This document shows positions 1-5,600 of a DNA stretch of 6,006 bases, piece by piece (positions within the stretch are counted from its first letter, which is position 1; each line of letters begins with the position of its first letter). The translations under genes and the position numbers were made by a program. Origin of the DNA: Bacteroidales bacterium (lineage in GTDB: Bacteria; Bacteroidota; Bacteroidia; Bacteroidales; ML635J-15); assembly GCA_028696755.1 (NCBI GenBank), contig JAQVGK010000232.1:1-6006 (forward strand), in the 5' to 3' direction. A model generated the notes under the pieces. That model had not been told where the DNA came from and did not search any database. It was given only the letters and a program-made list of their open reading frames with translations.

Positions 1-18
1 GGATAAAATTAAAAATTT

Positions 19-58
19 AAAAACCGCCTCTGTTGATAAGTATAGGCGGTTTTTTAAT
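19..58 (+). terminator. Intrinsic terminator of an upstream gene
   Basis: An 11-bp stem (19-29 with 44-54, core AAACCGCC/GGCGGTTT) encloses a 14-nt loop, and its 3' arm runs into a T-rich tail ending TTTTTAATTTTT. This is the standard form of a Rho-independent terminator for a gene entering from the left. The sequence on the other side (1-20) is also T-rich when read on the minus strand, so it could act in both directions. It insulates the large gene from upstream transcription, which agrees with a separate promoter directly after it. Confidence 0.85.
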
Positions 59-63
59 TTTTG

Positions 64-72
64 TGGTATAAT
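64..72 (+). promoter_or_regulatory. Extended -10 promoter of the surface-protein gene
   Basis: The sequence TGGTATAAT contains a perfect TATAAT (67-72) preceded by the TG-N extension (64-66) typical of sigma-70 promoters that need little or no -35 contact. No good -35 box lies 16-18 nt upstream, where the terminator stem is found; the nearest match, TTGATA at 33-38, is 28 nt away. Transcription would begin near 79-80, giving a leader of about 30 nt. The site is inferred from sequence alone. Confidence 0.7.
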
Positions 73-108
73 ATGTTATATATAAAATTAAAAATTTATT
101 AATATTTT

Positions 109-3100
109 ATGATAGCAAGTATTTTCAAAAAACAATACTCAAAGAGTTTTGTTTTACCTTTAATCGTGGTTGGTTTATTTATTGGTTTGTATGCTTCGTT
201 TTTGTTTATTTCTGGCATATGGGCAACTCCTGAAGAAGGAGGAGTATCCATCGTTCCAGTTTCTGTTGGATCTGATAATTTAATTAATCAAGATGGAGCT
301 AGTTGGCGAATTACCGTTACCACTACGGAAAATTTACAGCCGGGTGATTTATTGAGGTTTGAATTTCCATCTGGTAAAGGTTTTGATTTTAGTAATGCTA
401 GGGCAGTATTTGGTAATAATATTTTAGAAAACGGCGGAATTGAAGAGTGGTCAGGTGGTTCGCCAGCTGGGTGGTCAACTTTTGGTACAGATAATTTAAA
501 TATTTCACAAAGTGAAGATAGTTTTGTTGGAGATTATGCTTTGCAAGTGACTTGTTCAGAAGATTGTTTAGGCGGAGATAGTTATATACCTTTTATATTA
601 TCTCAGTCAGTTTCTGGATTAGTACCTGGACAGGAATACAAACTTTCTTTTTATGTTAAAGGAAATATAATTAGTGAAACATACGGTTCTAGTTTGGGTG
701 TTTGGATTGGTGATGGTGATGTTGGTAGTTTGTTTGAAGATGAAGAAGGTGAAAATTATATGTATAATTTTTCTACCAATGAATGGTTTGATTATTATGG
801 GGAAGAGGATTTTGATTATTTTTCTATGTTTATGTGGCCAGTTTTGGTAAGTTCATCAGAATATCAGTTGGTTGAATTACCAGCATTCACTGCTTCTTCT
901 TCTGGTCAAGCAAATATTATGATTATGTCTTTGTTTTCTGATTCTTATGATATTTATTTTGATGAAATAAGATTATCTGATTCAAATTTAAGTTTATATA
1001 AAAATAAAAATTTTAATTTAATTTTAAATCCTTCAATAGAAGGAAAATTAATTGATCCGAATAATCCAGATTTAGCAGAAGAATATGAGACATTTTTTAG
1101 ATGGAGTTATTTAGGATCTACTTGGGGTTTGATGCCAAGATCTGATGGTGATTGTTCAAGAGGGGTTAATACTTCTTCTTTTTATCATGGTTTTCAATCT
1201 GCTTCCATAAGTTGTGAGGAAGATTCTTTCGCTGGTTATTATCCTTTAACACCAATAATTTTTAATTCATCCACGGAAGACAGCCTATCTATATCGGGAT
1301 ATGCAAAAGGCACCGAATTATCAACTTGGCTTATAGCTGGTAATAATAATAATCTTACGGGAAGTGATTTATCTTATATTTGGAATTTTGTAAGTAGTAG
1401 TTGGGATGAAATACAAATTGGATCGGGTGAAAATTTATTAATCAATAGTGATTTTGAAGGAGGATGGGAAGATAGTGGAGTGCCAGTAGGATGGACTGGA
1501 GTTACAACAACCGAAACAGGTTTTATATCTTCTTCCACGGATTCTAATTCAGGAGATTTCGCCGTGCAATTATCTACTGGTGAAGGTGTAGGTTCTGTTA
1601 TGTCATATATTTCACAATCAGTTGCAGAATTAACATCAGATCAGGAATATAATTTTAGTTTTTATATGAAATCCGATGATGAAGCAGGAGCATTTTTACT
1701 TTTTCTTGATAGGGATTTTGGTGAAGGTGGTGCGCAATTTTGGGATTTTGAAGAAAATCAGTGGGTGCTTATAGAGGAAGGTCCTGGTATGAAGAATTAT
1801 AACCCTACTTCGTCATATCAATTAATAAGTGAGTCTGTGTCAGCGCCAGAAACAGGAGTAATAGTTATAGCCATTGGTAATGGTGAATTGAATACTTCTT
1901 TGTTAATAGATGATATGAGTTTTGGTGAAGCATTGAATTCTCCAAGTGGTTTTTTTGATCAATATAGAAAAGCAATATTGGCAGATCTAAATAATTTTGA
2001 AAGATTTGAAATTGAAGGTATAGCCCCACCTCCTAGCGGTATGTTTGTAGCGCCACTATTTGGTGTTTATGGAGAAAATAATATTTTACTTGATGCAGTT
2101 CAAGTTGAAAAAAATTCCACTGTTTCTGAATTTAATTTAGGAGATGCAGAAGCTGGTTTAATGGTGGATGAAAATGATTCTAATATTTTATATGCCTATG
2201 TTAAACATGGAATACCTGTTGGCAGTGAGATAGATATATTTTTAAATGGAGTAAAAAATGGATCTGGTTCTTTGTCGGAAATGCAAGATTTACCTTTCGA
2301 AGTAAAAGCATTAAGGGGTGAGTTAGAGATTTTTAGTTTATCTACCACTTTTAGTTTGGTCAGAGCTGGAAATGATATTTCTTCAAGCGGGGCAAGTATA
2401 AGCGCCAGTTCTTATTTAACTTCGGCGAGTAGTAATTATACTATTTCTTTTGTAGCCCCGAGTTCAATTCCAGCCGGTGGTATTATTGGAATTAATTTTC
2501 CCAATGCTTTTGATATTTCCAATATAACTATTCCTTTGCAATCAAATATCAATGAGGCGCCCGATACCCCAACTAGAGAGTATTTAAGTAATGGTGGTTT
2601 TGAAGATTGGACTGGTAGTGCGCCAACCAATTGGGAGGGGTATGATCCTAATGGTGCGGGAGCAGACAATATCTCTGTTATTTCAGCAACGACCTCTATT
2701 GTTAATAGCGGAACTTATGCTTTAAAAATAGATAATGCTGGTAGAGATAATCGTCAAATGTTAGTGCAATTAGTAGAAGATTTAGAAGTTGGGGAAGATT
2801 ATGTTTTAACAAGTTATGCTCGTGGTGGTTCGGAGTCATATAACATATCTGAAGGTGACGGAGCAGACATTATGATAGATGGCGGAGTAGAAGCTTGGGA
2901 TGGCTCTAATAATCTGACTAATTATACATTTATTAATTATGCAGGAACTTCTACTTTAAGCAGAGAAGATACAGAAAAACGAGCTGATTTTTATTCAGCA
3001 AGAATAGATTATTTAGTCGGTGGGGTAGGTTTATTAGCACAAGACATAATAGGATTAACACCAGACGATGAATATAAATTAAGATTTTATGCTAAAACTG

Positions 3101-5397
3101 GAACAAGTGGTAAAGTAAGAGTTATATTTTTAGATAGTGCGAGTCATACTCAAAAAATTTGGAATTTTGCCAGTAGTACTTGGGAGGATTGGGATTTTCA
3201 AGCTTTTTACCCAGATTATTACCGAGAAAAAGAATTAAGTACTATTTTTGAACAACATACCATAGACGATTTAGTAAAAGTTTCTGCTTCAAGTACATTA
3301 GCCCCAGCTTTTTATAATGTTGATGATGTAACTGATAGTATTTATTTAGATGAGATTACATTGAATAAGCAAGGCGTGATTGATTATAATGTTTTAACCA
3401 GTTATGTTTTTGATGGAAAGGCTTCGGATAGTAGTATAACTAAAGTATGGGATGGTATTAATTTTGAATGGGATAATTACGAAGATTATGGGGATCTAAC
3501 TAACGATCATACTTACAATCCTAAAAGTCCAACCAGCAGTTTTTATTTTAACAGAGCAATAATTACTGCACCGGAAAATGGTTCTTTTGGTTTGCACACT
3601 TTTATTCCAAACGGTTCTAATAATTTTGCTTATCTAGATGATTATAGCTTGCGTAAAAGTTTAATTAAAAATGGTAGTTTTGAACAAAACGACGGTACTA
3701 ATATAGATTATTGGCCCACTTATGATTTTGCAGGTGACGGCGTTTCTGTTGCTTTGCCAACCAGCACTGTTTCGTTTGTACAGGGCGGATCTTATGCTTT
3801 GGTAATATCTAATTCAAATTTGGAAGAAAATGGTGGCGCTCGTCAACTAGTTTATCAAGAAATAGAAGATTTGGTTTTGGGAGAAACTTATGATTTATCT
3901 TTTTATGCTTTGGGTAGTAGTGATACTGCTTTAACCTCTTTTATTTTTAACGATGAAATTGACGTTGCCACACAAGTTTGGAATTTTGGCACTAGCGAAT
4001 GGGATGAATATATTAATGCCGCACAAATAATGGCTACAACCACTTATTTCTTACCTTATGATGCTATAGCAACTTCAGGCGATCTTACCTTTGTTAGTAG
4101 CACAATTAGTACCCCCGAAAATCAGAAAATGGTTTTGTATTTTATGTCTTCACATTCTTACTTGGTATTAGATGATGTTGCCTTAACAGTTTCAACAGAA
4201 GAAAACGCTTTTGGAAAAGCAAAAATTTCCGCCACCAGTTCTCCAACAAAAGTTGATAATACGGTTTATTTAACAACTGAAGATTATGCTACCAATGCCG
4301 GTGATACGATTAGTGTAAAAGTGAACGGAGTTGTTAATCCGTCGGCGGCAGGAACGTACAATGATATTTTTGTTTATACCTTAAATTCAAATTATGGTTT
4401 GATAGATGGATCGTATAGTTTGGACGATTATAGTTCGCCGGCTTTGGCAGAAGTAGTTATTGTTGATCCTACGGTTAATCCACCACAACCAGCTGGTAGT
4501 TCCAGTGGTTCTTCAGTAGTTATAGAAGACCCACCAGTTTTAGGTAAAGATCCAGTAAAAGTAAAAGAAGGCTTTAATGTAAATAATAAAGAAATTACTT
4601 TATTATTTGATGTGTCTAATGCAGAGCAGGTAGCAATATCAGAAAAATCTGATTTTATTGGAGTTTCATGGGTAAAATTTGCCAAAGAAAAGAAATTTAC
4701 TTTATCAAGTGGTGCTGGTGAAAAAACTATCTATGTAAAGTTTAGAAGTAAGCAAGGAACAACTTCTAAGGTTGTTAGTATTAAGATAAAATTAAGCACA
4801 GCAATTAAAACAGATGATTTTAAAAATGATGTTTCTGTTTCTATACCAACAAGCATTCTGGAGGATGAAAAAAAATCTGAAAAAGCTTTATTTAATTTTA
4901 TTTTTACCCTTAATTTACGTGCAGGTGCATCAGGGGCGGAGGTGCGTAATTTACAAACCTTATTAAAGCATTTAGGTTTCTTTAATTACCAAAGCATCAC
5001 TGGTTTTTATGGACAGGTTACAACCGAAGCTGTGCGCGCTTATCAAAGAGCCAGAGGTATTTCTCCGTTGGGGATTGTTGGTCCACAAACCAGAGAAGCT
5101 TTGAATAAAGATGTTAAAGGAAGTCAGGTAGGTGTTGCGGTTCCTACAATTACTACGCCTGCCTCATCTTCTAAATACCAGTTTAATAATTATTTGTATG
5201 TGGGTTCAATTGGTGAGGAAGTGCGACAACTACAAACTGTTTTACGTGATCTAGGATATTTTAAACACCCTTCTATTACTGGCTATTTTGGCGAAGTGAC
5301 TAAACAAGCAGTAATAGAGTTTCAACAGGCTAAAAATCTATCACCATTTCCGGGTTGGGTTGGCCCAGGAACAAGAAGCGCTTTAAATAACTTGTAA
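109..5397 (+). CDS. Giant secreted surface protein with nested CBM4/9-like modules, Ig-like domains and two C-terminal peptidoglycan-binding repeats
   Basis: The 1762-residue product is probably an exported wall-attached protein that binds glycans or another surface. Residues 1-13 are basic (K7, K8, K12), 14-38 are hydrophobic, and a signal-peptidase site is possible after A39. Residues 46-104 and 675-755 look like the two halves of one Ig-like domain; 761-824 and 1367-1445 are the halves of a second. Between the halves lie CBM4/9-like jelly-rolls: module 1 (105-295), 2 (302-439 plus 611-671), 3 (441-610), A (825-918 plus 1089-1184), B (919-1088) and C (1185-1362). A Pro/Ser linker (1453-1482), another Ig-like domain (1480-1564) and two PG_binding_1 repeats (1601-1667, 1695-1762) follow. 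I see no enzyme domain, sortase motif or C-terminal membrane segment. There are only four cysteines (149, 153, 349, 369). The start is supported by the signal sequence directly after it, although no Shine-Dalgarno sequence precedes it. The gene has its own promoter and terminator, so it appears monocistronic. The adhesin role is inference; the domain families are judged by eye. Confidence 0.93.
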   Translation: MIASIFKKQYSKSFVLPLIVVGLFIGLYASFLFISGIWATPEEGGVSIVPVSVGSDNLINQDGASWRITVTTTENLQPGDLLRFEFPSGKGFDFSNARAVFGNNILENGGIEEWSGGSPAGWSTFGTDNLNISQSEDSFVGDYALQVTCSEDCLGGDSYIPFILSQSVSGLVPGQEYKLSFYVKGNIISETYGSSLGVWIGDGDVGSLFEDEEGENYMYNFSTNEWFDYYGEEDFDYFSMFMWPVLVSSSEYQLVELPAFTASSSGQANIMIMSLFSDSYDIYFDEIRLSDSNLSLYKNKNFNLILNPSIEGKLIDPNNPDLAEEYETFFRWSYLGSTWGLMPRSDGDCSRGVNTSSFYHGFQSASISCEEDSFAGYYPLTPIIFNSSTEDSLSISGYAKGTELSTWLIAGNNNNLTGSDLSYIWNFVSSSWDEIQIGSGENLLINSDFEGGWEDSGVPVGWTGVTTTETGFISSSTDSNSGDFAVQLSTGEGVGSVMSYISQSVAELTSDQEYNFSFYMKSDDEAGAFLLFLDRDFGEGGAQFWDFEENQWVLIEEGPGMKNYNPTSSYQLISESVSAPETGVIVIAIGNGELNTSLLIDDMSFGEALNSPSGFFDQYRKAILADLNNFERFEIEGIAPPPSGMFVAPLFGVYGENNILLDAVQVEKNSTVSEFNLGDAEAGLMVDENDSNILYAYVKHGIPVGSEIDIFLNGVKNGSGSLSEMQDLPFEVKALRGELEIFSLSTTFSLVRAGNDISSSGASISASSYLTSASSNYTISFVAPSSIPAGGIIGINFPNAFDISNITIPLQSNINEAPDTPTREYLSNGGFEDWTGSAPTNWEGYDPNGAGADNISVISATTSIVNSGTYALKIDNAGRDNRQMLVQLVEDLEVGEDYVLTSYARGGSESYNISEGDGADIMIDGGVEAWDGSNNLTNYTFINYAGTSTLSREDTEKRADFYSARIDYLVGGVGLLAQDIIGLTPDDEYKLRFYAKTGTSGKVRVIFLDSASHTQKIWNFASSTWEDWDFQAFYPDYYREKELSTIFEQHTIDDLVKVSASSTLAPAFYNVDDVTDSIYLDEITLNKQGVIDYNVLTSYVFDGKASDSSITKVWDGINFEWDNYEDYGDLTNDHTYNPKSPTSSFYFNRAIITAPENGSFGLHTFIPNGSNNFAYLDDYSLRKSLIKNGSFEQNDGTNIDYWPTYDFAGDGVSVALPTSTVSFVQGGSYALVISNSNLEENGGARQLVYQEIEDLVLGETYDLSFYALGSSDTALTSFIFNDEIDVATQVWNFGTSEWDEYINAAQIMATTTYFLPYDAIATSGDLTFVSSTISTPENQKMVLYFMSSHSYLVLDDVALTVSTEENAFGKAKISATSSPTKVDNTVYLTTEDYATNAGDTISVKVNGVVNPSAAGTYNDIFVYTLNSNYGLIDGSYSLDDYSSPALAEVVIVDPTVNPPQPAGSSSGSSVVIEDPPVLGKDPVKVKEGFNVNNKEITLLFDVSNAEQVAISEKSDFIGVSWVKFAKEKKFTLSSGAGEKTIYVKFRSKQGTTSKVVSIKIKLSTAIKTDDFKNDVSVSIPTSILEDEKKSEKALFNFIFTLNLRAGASGAEVRNLQTLLKHLGFFNYQSITGFYGQVTTEAVRAYQRARGISPLGIVGPQTREALNKDVKGSQVGVAVPTITTPASSSKYQFNNYLYVGSIGEEVRQLQTVLRDLGYFKHPSITGYFGEVTKQAVIEFQQAKNLSPFPGWVGPGTRSALNNL
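148..225 (+). other. Signal peptide or N-terminal membrane anchor
   Basis: Residues 14-39 form a hydrophobic stretch rich in Leu, Ile, Val and Phe, directly after a short basic N-region (K7, K8, K12). This orients the rest of the protein outside the membrane. A cleavage site after A39 in GIWA-TP is plausible, but Ile at -3 is not ideal, so the segment could stay uncleaved as an anchor. Confidence 0.8.
244..420 (+). other. First half of split Ig-like domain 1
   Basis: Residues 46-104 contain a strand-rich stretch with FEFPSGKGFDFS (84-95). It matches the start of a second such domain at 777-804 (INFPNAFDIS, 795-804). Pieces of this kind are normally followed within tens of residues by a G-[SD]-x-I-x-V-x-[LV]-N-G-V segment; here that segment appears only at 705-715, after about 570 residues of CBM-like insert. 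The split is an inference from this comparison. Confidence 0.6.
421..993 (+). repeat. CBM4/9-like module 1
   Basis: Residues 105-295 carry all three landmarks in order. The start is ILENGGIEEW (105-114), the central strand is EYKLSFYVKG (176-185), the middle motif is YNFSTNEWFD (219-228), and the end is YFDEIRL (283-289). It holds cysteines 149 and 153. The start resembles the N-terminal strand of Pfam CBM_4_9 jelly-rolls. It is uninterrupted and longer than a minimal module because of acidic loops at 205-240. Confidence 0.7.
1012..1425 (+). repeat. CBM4/9-like module 2, N-terminal part
   Basis: Residues 302-439 have a start (LILNPSIEG, 304-312), a central strand (SLSISGYAKG, 392-401) and a middle motif (WNFVSSSWDE, 425-434). 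No terminal L-D-D-V strand follows: at 441 a new module start begins. The missing tail appears to be 611-671, on the far side of module 3. Cysteines 349 and 369 lie here; C369 aligns with C149 of module 1, each just after the same strand and before an acidic E-D pair. Confidence 0.6.
1429..1938 (+). repeat. CBM4/9-like module 3, apparently nested in module 2
   Basis: Residues 441-610 form a complete module with start LLINSDFEGGW (443-453), central strand EYNFSFYMKS (513-522), middle WDFEENQW (545-552) and end LLIDDMSF (598-605). It lies between the N-terminal part of module 2 and a second end-type segment, so it reads as an insertion into module 2 just after that module's W-x6-W motif. Confidence 0.68.
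1939..2121 (+). repeat. Detached C-terminal part of module 2
   Basis: Residues 611-671 have no module start and no W-N-F motif. They do contain the sequence expected near a module's end: FERFEIEGIAPPPSG (around 629-645), as in the AP-x-x-G strand of other modules, then ILLDAVQVE (659-667) in place of L-D-D-V. The simplest reading is that this completes module 2. A decayed separate module is the alternative. Confidence 0.5.
2131..2373 (+). other. Second half of split Ig-like domain 1
   Basis: Residues 675-755 contain GSEIDIFLNGVKN (705-717), which aligns without gaps to GDTISVKVNGVVN (1398-1410) of the second split domain. The conserved positions are G, I, N-G-V and the final N. It closes the first large unit of the protein. 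Confidence 0.58.
2389..2580 (+). other. First half of split Ig-like domain 2
   Basis: Residues 761-824 follow the Ser-rich junction at 758-775 and include SIPAGG (786-791) and INFPNAFDIS (795-804). This is a pattern common in bacterial surface beta-sandwich domains (inference from family knowledge). The chain then enters module A at 825 instead of continuing the domain. Confidence 0.6.
2581..2862 (+). repeat. CBM4/9-like module A, N-terminal part
   Basis: Residues 825-918 begin with YLSNGGFEDW (825-834), have GTYALKI before the second strand set, and reach DYVLTSYARGG (897-907). The chain then meets another module start at 921 before any W-N-F motif or end strand. The continuation is found at 1089-1184. 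Confidence 0.68.
2863..3372 (+). repeat. CBM4/9-like module B, nested in module A
   Basis: Residues 919-1088 are complete: start IMIDGGVEAW (921-930), central strand EYKLRFYAKT (988-997), middle WNFASSTWED (1018-1027) and end IYLDEITL (1078-1085). Module A's own middle and end landmarks occur only after this module, which makes the nesting clearer here than in the first array. Confidence 0.72.
3373..3660 (+). repeat. Detached C-terminal part of module A
   Basis: Residues 1089-1184 lack a module start but contain LTSYVFDG (1096-1103), WDGINFEWDNY (1114-1124), a TAPENG segment and AYLDDYSL (1174-1181). LTSYVFDG lines up with LTSFIFND of module C, and in both the W...W motif follows after a similar interval. 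This is the missing half of module A. Confidence 0.66.
3661..4194 (+). repeat. CBM4/9-like module C
   Basis: Residues 1185-1362 form an uninterrupted module: start LIKNGSFEQN (1185-1194), central strand TYDLSFYALG (1260-1269), middle WNFGTSEWDEY (1291-1301) and end LVLDDVAL (1352-1359). It is the best internal template for joining the two parts of module A. Confidence 0.72.
4207..4443 (+). other. Second half of split Ig-like domain 2
   Basis: Residues 1367-1445 contain the GDTISVKVNGVVN strand pair (1398-1410), followed by PSAAGTYNDIFVYT, a typical closing strand of such domains. It completes the domain begun at 761-824. A Pro/Ser-rich linker at 1453-1482 then leads to the C-terminal part. 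Confidence 0.6.
4546..4800 (+). other. Third, uninterrupted Ig-like domain
   Basis: Residues 1480-1564 include ITLLFDVSNAEQVAIS (1496-1511), SDFIGVSWVKF (1514-1524) and GEKTIYVKFRSKQG (1537-1550). This pattern (aligned strand, A-x-x-V-x-I-S, then K-T-I/V-Y-V-K-F-R) is familiar from Ig-like modules placed before wall-binding domains in secreted proteins of Candidate Phyla Radiation bacteria. The family link is from memory, not a search. Confidence 0.62.
4909..5109 (+). repeat. Peptidoglycan-binding repeat 1 (PG_binding_1-like)
   Basis: Residues 1601-1667 show the family signature: G-x2-G-x-E-V-R-x-L-Q-x2-L-x2-L-G-F (1606-1624), I-T-G-x-Y-G-x2-T (1630-1638), V-R-A-Y-Q (1642-1646) and G-I-V-G-P-Q-T-R-E-A-L (1655-1665). 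These three-helix domains bind cell-wall peptides or glycans in many bacteria. Local GC is higher than in the CBM arrays. Confidence 0.9.
5191..5394 (+). repeat. Peptidoglycan-binding repeat 2 (PG_binding_1-like)
   Basis: Residues 1695-1762 repeat the signature of repeat 1: G-x2-G-E-E-V-R-Q-L-Q-T-V-L (1699-1712), I-T-G-Y-F-G-E-V-T (1723-1731), V-I-E-F-Q-Q (1735-1740) and G-W-V-G-P-G-T-R-S-A-L (1749-1759). It ends the protein, with no membrane segment or sortase signal after it. The tandem pair probably holds the C-terminus at the wall. Confidence 0.9.
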
Positions 5398-5413
5398 TTT
5401 AAGATTATATATA

Positions 5414-5450
5414 AAAAAGACGCCCATTAAACGGGCGTCTTTTTAATTTT
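5414..5450 (+). terminator. Intrinsic terminator of the surface-protein gene, probably bidirectional
   Basis: A perfect stem GACGCCC/GGGCGTC (5419-5425 with 5433-5439) is extended by five A-T pairs (5414-5418 with 5440-5444) around a 7-nt loop, and the tail is TTTTTAATTTT. It starts 16 nt after the stop codon. The A-run on its left serves as a T-tract on the minus strand, so it could also stop transcription coming from the convergent gene. Confidence 0.92.
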
Positions 5451-5483
5451 ATAAAACTTGGCTCTTAGTCCAGTGGTCGTTTA

Positions 5484-5521
5484 CTTCCTTAAATCTCATC
5501 TTTTGATAAGAACTAAGGAAG
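5484..5521. other. Imperfect 38-nt hairpin of unknown role
   Basis: CTTCCTTA (5484-5491) pairs with TAAGGAAG (5514-5521). Inside, TCT pairs with AGA and ATC with GAT around a TTTT loop, giving 14 pairs broken by one 2x2 and one 1x1 internal loop. No T-tract follows on the plus strand, and on the minus strand the 3' side is not T-rich either, so it does not look like a simple terminator. Confidence 0.55.
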
Positions 5522-5523
5522 GG

Positions 5524-5544
5524 GCCCCGAAACAAGTTCGGGGC
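5524..5544. other. Perfect GC-rich hairpin of unknown role
   Basis: GCCCCGAA (5524-5531) and TTCGGGGC (5537-5544) form an 8-bp stem with a 5-nt ACAAG loop, two bases after the preceding hairpin. It has no U-tract on either side. It could be a 3'-end stabiliser or weak terminator for the minus-strand gene, which ends 35 bp away, or part of a structured RNA; the sequence does not decide. Confidence 0.6.
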
Positions 5545-5571
5545 GGATTGACAATAGGATTGGTGGGGGGG

Positions 5572-5600
5572 AAGAAAATCAGACGGCGAGGAATTCGCCG
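5572..5600 (-). terminator. Possible weak terminator overlapping the end of the minus-strand gene
   Basis: On the minus strand, CGGCGA and TCGCCG (5600-5595 and 5589-5584) form a 6-bp GC-rich stem with a 5-nt loop, followed by TCTGATTTTCTT. The stem covers the last codons and the tail includes the TGA stop. The short stem and interrupted T-tract make this tentative. Confidence 0.3.

Larger units (their letters stand above)
5451..5578. other. Intergenic spacer between convergent genes
   Basis: This 128-bp stretch separates the terminator of the large gene from the stop codon of the minus-strand gene. It contains no supported coding sequence. It holds two adjacent hairpins (5484-5521 and 5524-5544) and a run of seven G (5565-5571). 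AT-rich sequence gives way to GC-rich sequence around 5520. Confidence 0.7.

Noticed and set aside
33..72. TTGATA at 33-38 as the -35 box for the TATAAT at 67-72
   Set aside because: The spacing is 28 nt, far from the usual 16-18, and the hexamer is in the terminator loop. The extended -10 explains the promoter better.
1341..1353. (AAT)4 run encoding four Asn as a possible phase-variation repeat
   Set aside because: It is a trinucleotide repeat, so slippage keeps the frame. Four units are short and expected in an AT-rich gene.
2436..2669. Minus-strand open frame of 77 codons
   Set aside because: It lies wholly inside the large gene, antisense to it, with no start signals and no recognisable protein features.
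4428..4685. Minus-strand open frame of 85 codons
   Set aside because: It is antisense to the linker and third Ig-like domain of the large gene, whose plus-strand reading is clearly the real one.
109..5397. Alternative genetic code with TGA read as glycine, as in Gracilibacteria and Absconditabacteria
   Set aside because: Glycine is frequent in the large protein and always uses GGN codons. No in-frame TGA occurs in 1762 codons, and the neighbouring frame ends with TGA.
5460..5545. tRNA-like sequence (TTAGTCCAGTGGTCG resembles a D-arm)
   Set aside because: No acceptor stem pairs with GGCTCTT, no proper anticodon arm forms, and no T-arm with a TTCRA loop is in place on either strand.
5548..5579. 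TTGACA at 5548-5553 as a -35 box on the plus strand
   Set aside because: No -10 element is found at normal spacing (the position reads GAAGAA), and no plus-strand gene follows.
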